The notes beneath the pieces were generated by a model, which was given only the letters and a program-made list of their open reading frames with translations, was not told the DNA's origin and did not search any database. 64,000 nt of DNA from Ruegeria sp. 6PALISEP08 (lineage in GTDB: Bacteria > Pseudomonadota > Alphaproteobacteria > Rhodobacterales > Rhodobacteraceae): the NCBI RefSeq assembly GCF_001238295.1, contig NZ_LGXZ01000013.1, positions 56,846 to 120,845 on the forward strand, written 5' to 3'. Below are positions 45,195 through 53,480 of the stretch, piece after piece (positions within the stretch are counted from its first letter, which is position 1; each line of letters opens with the position of its first letter). The position numbers and the translations under genes are program-made.

Positions 45195-46481
45195 TTAGGG
45201 GCCAATGATCAGGTTCGGCAGCGTCAGCGATATTGCCGGTACAAAAGTGATCAGCATGAGCGCGGCAAAGATGGCGAGGTAGAAAGGCCAAATCGTTTTG
45301 ACCGCTTTCTCCATCGGTAGTTTTCCAACAGCACACCCCACAAAGAGACAGGTCCCGACAGGTGGCGTGCAAAGACCAAGACCGAGGTTCACCAAAAGGA
45401 TCATGCCGAACTGCAGCGGGTCGATGCCCAGCATGTTCATCACAGGCAGGAAAATCGGTGTGCAGATCAGGATTAACGCGGCCATGTCCATGATCATCCC
45501 CAAGAGCAACAGCACAGCGTTGATCATCAACAAGATCAGGATCGGGTTTTCTGTGATACCCAACAGGAATTCGACTGTTTTTGTCGGAACCCGGTTGAAC
45601 GTCAGCATATAGGCAAAGGCACCGGCGCAGGCGATCAGGATCATCACCATAGACGTTGTGCGCACCGAAGAGATAACGGCGGTTTTGAAGTTTTCCCAGG
45701 ACAGGCTGCGATAGACAACAAGCGTCACCACAAAGGCATACATTGCCCCGAACGCGCCGGATTCCGTCACCGTAAAGACGCCTGACAAGACCCCTCCAAC
45801 AATGATCACGGCCGTCAACAAGCCAGGGATCGAGCCCACAAAGGCGATGGCCAGTGCGGTCCAACCCGGAAACTGTTCGGCCTGATAGCCGCGCTTGACC
45901 GCCACGACATAGGCAGCAATCGCAAGGCAGCAACACATAAGGACACCGGGAACAACACCGGCCAGGAACAATTTTGAGATTGAAACTGCACCGCCGGTTG
46001 CAAGGGCAAAGATGATCATGTTGTGGCTGGGTGGGATGATGATCCCGGCAATTGATGATGTCACTGTGACGTTCACCGCATAGTCGGCATCATAACCTTT
46101 GTCTTTCATCACCGGGATCAGGATTGACCCAAGCGCCGAGATATCTGCAATTGCCGATCCGGAAATGCCACCAAACAACATGGACGAGAAGACATTGACG
46201 ATACCAAGCCCACCGCGCACAGCGCCTACGGCAGCCTGCGCGAACCGAACCAACCGGATCGCGATACCACCGTGAAACATCAGCTCGCCCGCAAAGATGA
46301 AAAATGGGATCGCCATTAGGGAAAAGACGTTGATCCCCGACACGATACGCTGGAATCCAACAAACATCGGCAATCCTTCAAACCAAAAGGAAGCCAATGC
46401 AGCGATACCAAGGGCGTATGCCACTGGCGCACCGATGATGACACAAAGGGCAAAAACCCCCAACAGAATCATGAGTCCCAT
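45195..46481 (-). CDS. dctM: TRAP transporter large permease
   Basis: Twelve-helix membrane subunit of a tripartite ATP-independent periplasmic transporter (428 residues). Typical segments: MAIPFFIFAGELM, GGISGSAIADISALGSILIP, ITSSIAGIIIPPSHNMI-like (here TSSIAGIIIPPSHN), and the C-terminal LVNLGLGLCTPPVGTCLFVG. It begins just before the dctQ stop (2-bp gap). With dctP and dctQ it would import the hexuronate substrate of the operon, driven by the sodium gradient. Confidence 0.94.
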   Translation of the reverse strand: MGLMILLGVFALCVIIGAPVAYALGIAALASFWFEGLPMFVGFQRIVSGINVFSLMAIPFFIFAGELMFHGGIAIRLVRFAQAAVGAVRGGLGIVNVFSSMLFGGISGSAIADISALGSILIPVMKDKGYDADYAVNVTVTSSIAGIIIPPSHNMIIFALATGGAVSISKLFLAGVVPGVLMCCCLAIAAYVVAVKRGYQAEQFPGWTALAIAFVGSIPGLLTAVIIVGGVLSGVFTVTESGAFGAMYAFVVTLVVYRSLSWENFKTAVISSVRTTSMVMILIACAGAFAYMLTFNRVPTKTVEFLLGITENPILILLMINAVLLLLGMIMDMAALILICTPIFLPVMNMLGIDPLQFGMILLVNLGLGLCTPPVGTCLFVGCAVGKLPMEKAVKTIWPFYLAIFAALMLITFVPAISLTLPNLIIGP

Positions 46482-46483
46482 AA

Positions 46484-47017
46484 CTATCCCTGATCAATGT
46501 TGTCTTGGCGTTCGTCTCGGCCCAGAAACAGGCGGATCAAATGGCCAGTGGAAAAAAGGAACACCAAAGCGCCGCTGATTGTCAGAGGCAAGGAGCGCAA
46601 GCCTTCTGACCATTGGATGAGCGGGATCAGAGTGTTCCATTTGAATATGGTCAACTCGATCCCGTACCAAAACATCATGCCACCGAAACCTGCCATCAGG
46701 ACATCAGTGAGCACGACGAAAACCGTTCGCACAGAGGGTGGAACTATATTGCGGAACACAACAACAGAGAGGTGCGTGTGATTGTGCACACCCGCAGCCG
46801 CACCGAGAAACGCGATGACCATGACCAAAAGCAGTGAAACCTGCTCGACCCAAGTGGGCGTGTTGTTCAGAACGTAGCGCCCGAACACCAGCCAGGCAAA
46901 GATCGCTGTCATAACAACAATGGCGACGCCGGACAGCAACATGCAAACTCGTGCGAGCAGATCAAGAATCCTGTCCATGTTGCGCATGGCGGCGGGGGGG
47001 GTGTCGGGCTCTTGCAT
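46484..47017 (-). CDS. dctQ: TRAP transporter small permease
   Basis: Four-helix DctQ subunit (177 residues) with the family pattern WLVFGRYVLNNTPTWVEQVS and FLGAAAGVHNHTHLSV. It is separated from dctP by 76 bp that hold a terminator-like hairpin, and is followed directly by dctM. Confidence 0.92.
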   Translation of the reverse strand: MQEPDTPPAAMRNMDRILDLLARVCMLLSGVAIVVMTAIFAWLVFGRYVLNNTPTWVEQVSLLLVMVIAFLGAAAGVHNHTHLSVVVFRNIVPPSVRTVFVVLTDVLMAGFGGMMFWYGIELTIFKWNTLIPLIQWSEGLRSLPLTISGALVFLFSTGHLIRLFLGRDERQDNIDQG

Positions 47018-47038
47018 TGGATTTCCTCTGAGACAAAA

Positions 47039-47068
47039 CGCCCGGCATCCAATTGGCGGAGCCGGGCG
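47039..47068 (-). terminator. hairpin with T-tract between dctP and dctQ
   Basis: On the transcribed (minus) strand, CGCCCGGC and GCCGGGCG form a perfect 8-bp stem around a 14-nt loop, followed by TTTTGT. It lies after the dctP stop and before dctQ in the same operon. The likely effect is partial termination, giving more receptor than permease mRNA. This arrangement is common in binding-protein operons. Confidence 0.7.
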
Positions 47069-47093
47069 CTCAAAGTTGAACTGTTAAGACAAC

Positions 47094-48068
47094 TTATTCA
47101 GTGGCTTGCGCCATTTCTACCAACGCTTTCATGTCAGGATTTGCAGCCAAGTAGTCTGCATAAACCGAATCCATTGCGGACTGGAATGGGCCTTTGTCAG
47201 CGATTTCATTGACTGTGATGCCAGCCGCTTCGACATCTTTACGCGCTTGCTCAGAGCCGATTGCCCAAAGCTCACGCTGGACCAATGCGGCTTCTTCTGC
47301 TGCACCGCGCACAGCGGCCTGCAGTTCAGGAGACAGCGCATTGAATTTGGCTGTGTTCACGCAGATGCACTCGGGGATAATCAGGTGCTCGGATAAAGAA
47401 TAATTTGTGGTCACTTCAAAGTGGCCAACATTTTTGAATGACGGGAAGTTGTTTTCCGCACCATCAACAACGCCGGTTTTCAGAGCTTGCTGAACTTCGG
47501 AGAAAGCCATTGGAGACGGGTTTCCGCCCATAGCTGAAATCATCGATGTATAAAGATCGTTGTTCATCACACGGATTTTCAGGCCTTCGACATCTGCTGG
47601 CGTGTTGATCGGTTTTTGGCTGTAGAAAGAACGCGCACCGGCATCAAACCATGCCAGTGGCAGAACGCCTGCTTCACCCATCGCAGCTGAAACAACCTCA
47701 CCGGCTTCGCCGTCCAGCACGCGGAACATGTGCGGCACATCCTTAAAGATGAAAGGAAGCGATACAAGGTTAGCTTCTTTCACCATTGGGCCAATGGGAC
47801 CGAGGTTGAAGTTACCAACCTCGATTGCGCCGATACGAACCTGTTCAAGGGCATCCGGTTGGGAACCAAGAACACCACCGTGGAACACATCGACGGTAAC
47901 CTCGCCGTCTGTAGCAGCGTCAACCAGTTCGGCAAACTTGTCCATTGCAGCCGTGTTGGGATGGCCGTCGTTGTGGATGTTCCAGGCCCGCCAGTTTTCG
48001 GCCGAAGCTGACGTTGCAATGAATGCCACAGCGGTCGCAGTTGCAAAGAACGATTTCGTGAAAGTCAT
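47094..48068 (-). CDS. dctP: TRAP transporter substrate-binding protein
   Basis: Periplasmic receptor of the DctP family (324 residues). The signal peptide ends TSASA at residue 23. The ligand-site arginine region is GLKIRVMNNDLYTSMISAMG, followed by MAFSEVQQALKTGVVDGAEN, which is the family signature. The start at 48068 has GGAGG seven bases upstream. First gene of the long minus-strand operon and divergent from the GntR gene at 48352. Uronates are the expected ligand given the downstream enzymes. Confidence 0.93.
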   Translation of the reverse strand: MTFTKSFFATATAVAFIATSASAENWRAWNIHNDGHPNTAAMDKFAELVDAATDGEVTVDVFHGGVLGSQPDALEQVRIGAIEVGNFNLGPIGPMVKEANLVSLPFIFKDVPHMFRVLDGEAGEVVSAAMGEAGVLPLAWFDAGARSFYSQKPINTPADVEGLKIRVMNNDLYTSMISAMGGNPSPMAFSEVQQALKTGVVDGAENNFPSFKNVGHFEVTTNYSLSEHLIIPECICVNTAKFNALSPELQAAVRGAAEEAALVQRELWAIGSEQARKDVEAAGITVNEIADKGPFQSAMDSVYADYLAANPDMKALVEMAQATE

Positions 48069-48305
48069 GGGTTCTCCTCCCCGATTAATTTTGGACAGGA
48101 TTTGGCTTTCATGGAAATTCAGAGACCGTAAGCCACGTAGCTTTCGATTTCCCCCAAGAACCAGAATCGCTGCTGCCCCCAAAGGGACACTAGTATCCAA
48201 GTTATGTCAACTGTAGGCTTTTAGTATGTCAGATTGCTTGACAGTCGAAAGCGCAGGGCATTTGATAGGTGACAGGGTTACATTGGTTCACTCAAGCAAG
48301 ATCAA

Positions 48306-48319
48306 ATAGAATATTCTAT
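48306..48319. promoter_or_regulatory. perfect 14-bp palindrome, candidate GntR operator
   Basis: ATAGAATATTCTAT is exactly self-complementary. It lies 33 bp before the GntR start and 238 bp before the dctP start, in the divergent region. It is a strong candidate for autoregulation and control of the hexuronate operon. Confidence 0.6.
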
Positions 48320-48351
48320 ATATTTCAATGATCTAAAGGTGAACCTGTAAT

Positions 48352-49059
48352 TTGAAACGCAACCAAGATAGAGGGCGCAAGCAACATACCGTGGAAGATA
48401 TTGTCAGACGAACCACAACCGATGCGGTCTATGAAGCGCTACACGACGAGATCGTTTCGCTTGAAATTCTTCCCGGTACAAAGCTATCCGAAACAGAGGT
48501 AGCCAGCCGATTCGGCGTATCACGCCAACCTGTTCGCAACGCATTCACAAGGCTCGGCAACGAAGATCTGCTCTTGATACGACCACAAAAGGCGACCGTA
48601 GTTCGAGGATTTTCTATGGAGCGTGTGGCTCTCGCGCGATTGGTTAGAATGGCGGTGGAGCTAGAGATCGTCCATCGAGCAATGGAAGTTTGGGACGCAA
48701 CACGTGAAGCAAAACTTGCAGAAAACCTCGCCTTACAAGAGCAAGCGATCAGTGACGGTGACCTATCGGCATTTCACGCGCTGGACTATGATTTTCACAA
48801 ACTGATCTACGTGCTCAGCGGCAATCCAATGGCATTTGATGTAATGCTAGAATCCAAGCAAAAGGTTGACCGGCTTTGTATGCTCAGTCTTGAAAAGGGC
48901 AGCGCCGCAGACGCCATCCTCGCCGATCACCGAGAGATTGCAGAGGCCATGGCGGCAGGAGACCATGACCAAGCGCAAGCCTCTGTCAGAAAACACTTGT
49001 CCCGCCTTGACGAAACCATCGACTTCATTCACAAGACGCACCCAGGCTACTTTGAGTAA
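48352..49059 (+). CDS. GntR family regulator (FCD type) of the hexuronate operon
   Basis: Regulator with an N-terminal winged helix (SETEVASRFGVSRQPVRNAF, about residues 46-65) and an FCD domain (residues 85-225: ALDYDFHKLIYVLSGN, then ADHREIAEAMAAGD, with the conserved histidines). Length 235. The start codon is TTG, with AGGTG ten bases upstream; no ATG is available before the DNA-binding domain. It is divergent from dctP. FCD regulators of this type commonly respond to hexuronates or aldarates, which matches the operon. Confidence 0.87.
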   Translation: MKRNQDRGRKQHTVEDIVRRTTTDAVYEALHDEIVSLEILPGTKLSETEVASRFGVSRQPVRNAFTRLGNEDLLLIRPQKATVVRGFSMERVALARLVRMAVELEIVHRAMEVWDATREAKLAENLALQEQAISDGDLSAFHALDYDFHKLIYVLSGNPMAFDVMLESKQKVDRLCMLSLEKGSAADAILADHREIAEAMAAGDHDQAQASVRKHLSRLDETIDFIHKTHPGYFE

Positions 49060-49083
49060 CCGAGGCCATGCGATCTGGTGGTC

Positions 49084-49602
49084 TCAGGCCGTTCCTCGTT
49101 CCGGACGATCATTATCAATATTGAATTTCATGCCGTCCAAAAGCTCTTCCAAATCGGGACGTGCCGCAGGGCCGTTAGAGATGTCGGCCAGCATCAGCGT
49201 CCCATTCGGACGGATACCAAACGCGCCAGGTTCGGCGAACAGACCCGAGGTTTCCGCATCAGATAGAGGTGATGACACATAAAGACCAAGCGCGCGCATT
49301 TGCGCTTCGGTCATTCCATAGCAAAGATCAAACTCCCAGCCGAATTCTGCTTTGTCTGCCGCAGCTTTTTCTTTGGTGTCGGCAGAGACAACAATAACGT
49401 CCATAACGTCAGCCCATGCTGGCAGCGCCACATTCAACTTGTTCAAGAAGCGCTTGCAGCGTGGACAATGCTTACCTCGGTAAACAAACAACATGGTCCA
49501 GCGGTCTTTTTGTTGACCGATCGTAACCTTGTCCTCAGATCCCAGCCTCAAAAAACTCATTTGCTCGATTTGCGCGCCGACATTTGGTTTGGGTGAGGTC
49601 AT
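49084..49602 (-). CDS. thioredoxin-fold redoxin (AhpC/TSA-like)
   Basis: Cytoplasmic protein of 172 residues with a thioredoxin-type active site C-P-R-C in FVYRGKHCPRCKRF near residue 45, followed by DVIVVSADTKEKA. It resembles the AhpC/TSA-family proteins with a CxxC centre, which act as peroxide or disulfide reductases. The start at MTSPKPNV has AAGGA seven bases upstream; an extension to 49680 was rejected. It is convergent with the GntR gene and appears monocistronic. Confidence 0.85.
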   Translation of the reverse strand: MTSPKPNVGAQIEQMSFLRLGSEDKVTIGQQKDRWTMLFVYRGKHCPRCKRFLNKLNVALPAWADVMDVIVVSADTKEKAAADKAEFGWEFDLCYGMTEAQMRALGLYVSSPLSDAETSGLFAEPGAFGIRPNGTLMLADISNGPAARPDLEELLDGMKFNIDNDRPERGTA

Positions 49603-49888
49603 GAGTCGTTCCTTTGTACTATAAACAATAACTTTGCGCGGATAAGGTCTGATAAGAGCCCTTTTTGACCAATGTCGCAACTCGGACGAAATGTCGGCTT
49701 ACACAAACTCAAGAAACAGTTGCACAATTGCTTTCAGGCAACCGCAAAAAGTTCGGATAATTGTCGACCACTCGAAAAGCTCAAATAGACTTGTGAAAGG
49801 GTCAACACTATACGTCAAATAGCCCGACATCGTTCAGCTTCGAGCTGAAATCTGTGGCACCCACTGGGTGCCGCAGGGATCCTTGGAT

Positions 49889-50221
49889 TTAGAACGACCA
49901 GCGAAGCCCCGCCCGCAGGAAGGGTCCCTGGGCGTCGTTGCCGATTTCCTGCTCTGCATTCAATTCGAGCCGAATGTCCTGAACAAGCTCCTGCTCGTAA
50001 CCAACCGAGACGCGAGCGCCGGTGAAGTCGGTAGAGGCAAAGATCAGCGACTGAGTTGAGGAGAACACGGTTACATTCGCATCTGTTGTTCCCAGATCGC
50101 GCCGCAGAACTCCGCTCAGCTGTCCGCTTAGTATACCACCATTGCCGAACAGCTTTTCGGCTTCAACACCCAGTTGGACTTCGATGACTTCGGTCGCTGT
50201 TATCACGGTAGGCAGGTCTAC
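49889..50221 (-). pseudogene. C-terminal remnant of an autotransporter beta-barrel protein
   Basis: About 110 codons encode alternating hydrophobic strands typical of an outer-membrane barrel (GILSGQLSGVLRRDLG, FTGARVSVGYEQEL, IRLELNAEQEIG) and end in the aromatic GLRWSF, the barrel-assembly signal. No passenger or signal peptide precedes it. The frame upstream to 50326 does not look like coding sequence. It is thus the 3' end of a lost gene, next to the RND pump operon. Confidence 0.65.
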
Positions 50222-50362
50222 ACTTAGCGGCCTTTGTCGACGACACAAGATGCATAAAATCGGGTACTGACCAGTCCAACCTGGCCAAATGCAGTAGGCA
50301 TTCTGCAAAGCCGAGGTTTGTCGCAAGTTTTTGCTTATACTTCAGGCCTCCGACGGCAATCC

Positions 50363-53300
50363 TTACTGCGCCGGGATGTCTCCTCCCTCCGCGTCATCGA
50401 ACTTTCCAACCCATCTCTGCACCGAGAAAATGTCGAAATAGATACTGAGAAGAGATGGCAGCACCAGTGTCACCAGAATCATCGAGGCCGTTAGACCAGC
50501 TGCCACCGAGACAACGAGGGGCACTGTGGTTTGCACATGGACCGAGGTGTTGGAGATCAGGGGAAGAAGCCCGGCCACCGTGGTCCCGGTCGACAAGATG
50601 ATCGGCCGGAAGCGGGCACGGACGGCATCCAGTGCTGCGGCAACGTGGTCGTCTCCTTGCAGGTGGGTTTGGAAGAAAGTCAGGAAAAGGATGGCGTTGT
50701 TGACTACAATCCCCCCAAGCGAGGCAAAGCCGATCAGACTGGGCATCGACAGACTCAACCCCATTGCCCAGTGGCCAAGGATCGTGCCGATCAGCGCAAA
50801 GGGGATCGACAGCATCACCACCAGCGGCAGCGTGTAGCTGCGGAATTGGAAGGCGAGTACCATATACACGCCGACAAGCCCCAATAGCAGCTTCGTGGCG
50901 ACCGAAGATTGCGACTTCTGTTGTTCTTCGGTGGCTCCGCCAATTGAGATCGAAATGCCGGGGTATTGCCGCTCCAGTTCCGGCGCGACATCGTTCAGCA
51001 CGAAGCCCGAAATGGCTGTGGAGGTGGTGGCCTTGCGGTCGATCTGGCCGATGATATTGGCGACGACCCGCCCATCCTTACGTGTGATCGTCGGGTAGGA
51101 GGCAGCGAGGTCCATATCGGCCACCGAGATCAGGGCGGTCTGTTTGCCGCCGCCGACGATGATCGGGAATTGTTCCAGCTCGGTGAAGTTCGCGACTGTG
51201 TCTCCTAGCTGCACCTGCACGTTCACGCTCGAGGCTCCGGTGTGGAACGTGTCGGTCTCCGAGCCTTGAAAGGCCTGGCGGAGCTGCGCCGAGAGCGATT
51301 GCGGTGTCAGCCCGACGGTATAACCGTATTCGTTCAGCGTTAGCTTCACTTCTTGACGGCCACCATAGAAATCGGAATAGGCCTCTTTGACGTCAATCCG
51401 CTCCAAGAGCCGTGACAGGACTTTGGACGCGGCCGCCTCGATCTCCCCGAGATCGCTTCCCGAGACGTCGATATCGATGTCATTGCCCCCCGGCCCTGCC
51501 TCATTCTGGGCAAAGCTTATCTGGTGAAGGTCTGGAAGCGTGCCGGATTCCGCGCGCCAGACCTGCAGGACCTCGTCGGCACTCACATTGCGCTTCCCAG
51601 CTTCCAACAGGTCGACGGTCACCGTCGCGGTGTTCGAGCCATTGTCGTTAACGCTCGAGTTAGAGCCGTAGCTGACAAGGACACGTTCGACCAGCGGCGC
51701 GGCGCCCTCAGTTTCAGGGCTGAATTGCGCATCCGCCCGTTCGAGGCCCGCGAGAATCTGCTCGACATTGGCCAGGGTGCGATGGCGGGCGATCCCCGAG
51801 GTCAGCGCAATCTTTGCTTCGATCGTGTCGCCCTCCACCTCTGGAAAGCCAACCACCTTGACCTGACCGGACGCGACCAACCCGATCGAGAGGACGAGCG
51901 CGCCTAGAACGCTGCCGACGGTCAGGTAGCGTGCCCGCGCCAGCGCTGCGGCGGTGGGAATGACAACACCCTCCTTGAACCGCTCCAGCACCCGCGCAGC
52001 TGGTCGATCCTTGTACTCGGCGGGCGCCCCCTTCCCGATATGACTCAGGTGATGCGGCAAGATCAGGAAGCCTTCAAGCAAGGACAATGCCAGCGTCATC
52101 AGCAGCACCATCGGGATGTATTTGAGCACCTGTCCAAGGTCGCCGTCGATGAACATCAGCGGGCCGAAGACGCAGGCCGTGGTCAGGAAAGAGGACAACA
52201 CGCCTGGCAAGATCTCCTGCGTGCCGCGCCAGGCAGCTTCCTTGCCGCCGACGCGCCGGCGCCACTTGTCGATATTCTCGGCGATGACGATTGAATCGTC
52301 CATGATCAGCCCAACAGCCAGCAGGAGCGCGATGAGCGTGAAAATATTGATGGTGACGCCCAGAGCGCTCATCAGAAACAGCCCGCCGAGGAAGGAAACC
52401 GGCAGTGCGGCCGAGATCCAGAGAGCCTCTTTGAGTGTGAAGAACATCCACATCACCGCAAAAACCAGCGCCAAGCCCATCACGATATTGCTGACAATGA
52501 GGGAAAGGCGTTCCTCAACGATCTCAGTCATGTTGTTGATGACGGTAATTTCGAATGGCTTCGGCCAAGCTGCGCGCTCCGCCTCCAGAATCGCCTCGAC
52601 ACGTTCGAAAATACGGATGGAATCACCATCCGACGCCTTCATGATCTGGATGGTCACCGCCTGCGCACCGTTGATGTAGCTTTGCGTGTTCTCGTCGCTG
52701 TCGACGATCCGTGCGGTTGCGAGATCCTTGAGCCGGACGATGCCACCGTTCTGGTTCTGCAATACGATCAGGTCTTCGAGATCGGCAACCGAGCGACGCA
52801 CGTCCGAATAACGCAGCACGAGGCTCTTCTCAGTGGTTTCGACCTCACCCAGCGGCTGCTGGAGCGAGCGGGCGTTGATCGCATCGACCACGTCTTGGCT
52901 CGACAGCCCGTAGCGGCGCAGGTCCTCGTCGTCGAAAGTTACGCGCAGCTCTCGATCGGTCAGCCCCGACACGGTAGCTTCGGTCACACCGTCCACACCC
53001 TGGAGCGTGCTGGCCAGCTCGTCGGCATATTCCAGCAGTCCTTGCTCGCCGTCGATCCCAGAGATGCCGATCTGTGCGATCATCTCGGTGCGCCCACCTC
53101 GCTCGATTGAGGGTGTCTCAGCATCATCGGGGAAGTCGTCCACGCCGGAGACGGCCGAGGAGACGTCGTTGTAGAACTGGATGATATCGCCGCCGGTCTC
53201 CAGCTCGGCCGTGGCTGAGGCACGTCCGTCGATGGAGAGACAATAAAGTTCCTCTAATCCGTCAGTACCGGAAATCGCATCCTCCAGCCGGGTACAGATA

Positions 53301-53479
53301 TCCTCGTCCACATCGACGGCCGAGGCGCCGGGATAGGAGATAGAGACCAGAACGGTGGAGGCAGTGGTGTCGGGAAAGGTCTCGCGTTCGATATTGCTGA
53401 CGGTTGCGAGACCCAGGATGCAAATCAACGCCATCAGAAGGTTGGACGCAACGGGGTGACGGACGAACCAGGCAATCAT
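50363..53479 (-). CDS. RND efflux transporter, inner-membrane permease
   Basis: Proton-driven efflux pump of the AcrB/MMPL-type RND superfamily (1038 residues). The N-terminus MIAWFVRHPVASNLLM is typical of the group that includes metal/multidrug-like pumps with short N-termini. The TM4 proton relay is LIMDDSIVIAENIDKWRRR, with adjacent Asp residues, and TM7-12 include FRSYTLPLVVMLSIPFALIG. Two large periplasmic loops are present, so it is full length. It begins 1 bp after the stop of the membrane-fusion gene. No outer-membrane factor is encoded nearby; it may use a TolC located elsewhere. Confidence 0.92.
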   Translation of the reverse strand: MIAWFVRHPVASNLLMALICILGLATVSNIERETFPDTTASTVLVSISYPGASAVDVDEDICTRLEDAISGTDGLEELYCLSIDGRASATAELETGGDIIQFYNDVSSAVSGVDDFPDDAETPSIERGGRTEMIAQIGISGIDGEQGLLEYADELASTLQGVDGVTEATVSGLTDRELRVTFDDEDLRRYGLSSQDVVDAINARSLQQPLGEVETTEKSLVLRYSDVRRSVADLEDLIVLQNQNGGIVRLKDLATARIVDSDENTQSYINGAQAVTIQIMKASDGDSIRIFERVEAILEAERAAWPKPFEITVINNMTEIVEERLSLIVSNIVMGLALVFAVMWMFFTLKEALWISAALPVSFLGGLFLMSALGVTINIFTLIALLLAVGLIMDDSIVIAENIDKWRRRVGGKEAAWRGTQEILPGVLSSFLTTACVFGPLMFIDGDLGQVLKYIPMVLLMTLALSLLEGFLILPHHLSHIGKGAPAEYKDRPAARVLERFKEGVVIPTAAALARARYLTVGSVLGALVLSIGLVASGQVKVVGFPEVEGDTIEAKIALTSGIARHRTLANVEQILAGLERADAQFSPETEGAAPLVERVLVSYGSNSSVNDNGSNTATVTVDLLEAGKRNVSADEVLQVWRAESGTLPDLHQISFAQNEAGPGGNDIDIDVSGSDLGEIEAAASKVLSRLLERIDVKEAYSDFYGGRQEVKLTLNEYGYTVGLTPQSLSAQLRQAFQGSETDTFHTGASSVNVQVQLGDTVANFTELEQFPIIVGGGKQTALISVADMDLAASYPTITRKDGRVVANIIGQIDRKATTSTAISGFVLNDVAPELERQYPGISISIGGATEEQQKSQSSVATKLLLGLVGVYMVLAFQFRSYTLPLVVMLSIPFALIGTILGHWAMGLSLSMPSLIGFASLGGIVVNNAILFLTFFQTHLQGDDHVAAALDAVRARFRPIILSTGTTVAGLLPLISNTSVHVQTTVPLVVSVAAGLTASMILVTLVLPSLLSIYFDIFSVQRWVGKFDDAEGGDIPAQ

Positions 53480-53480
53480 G

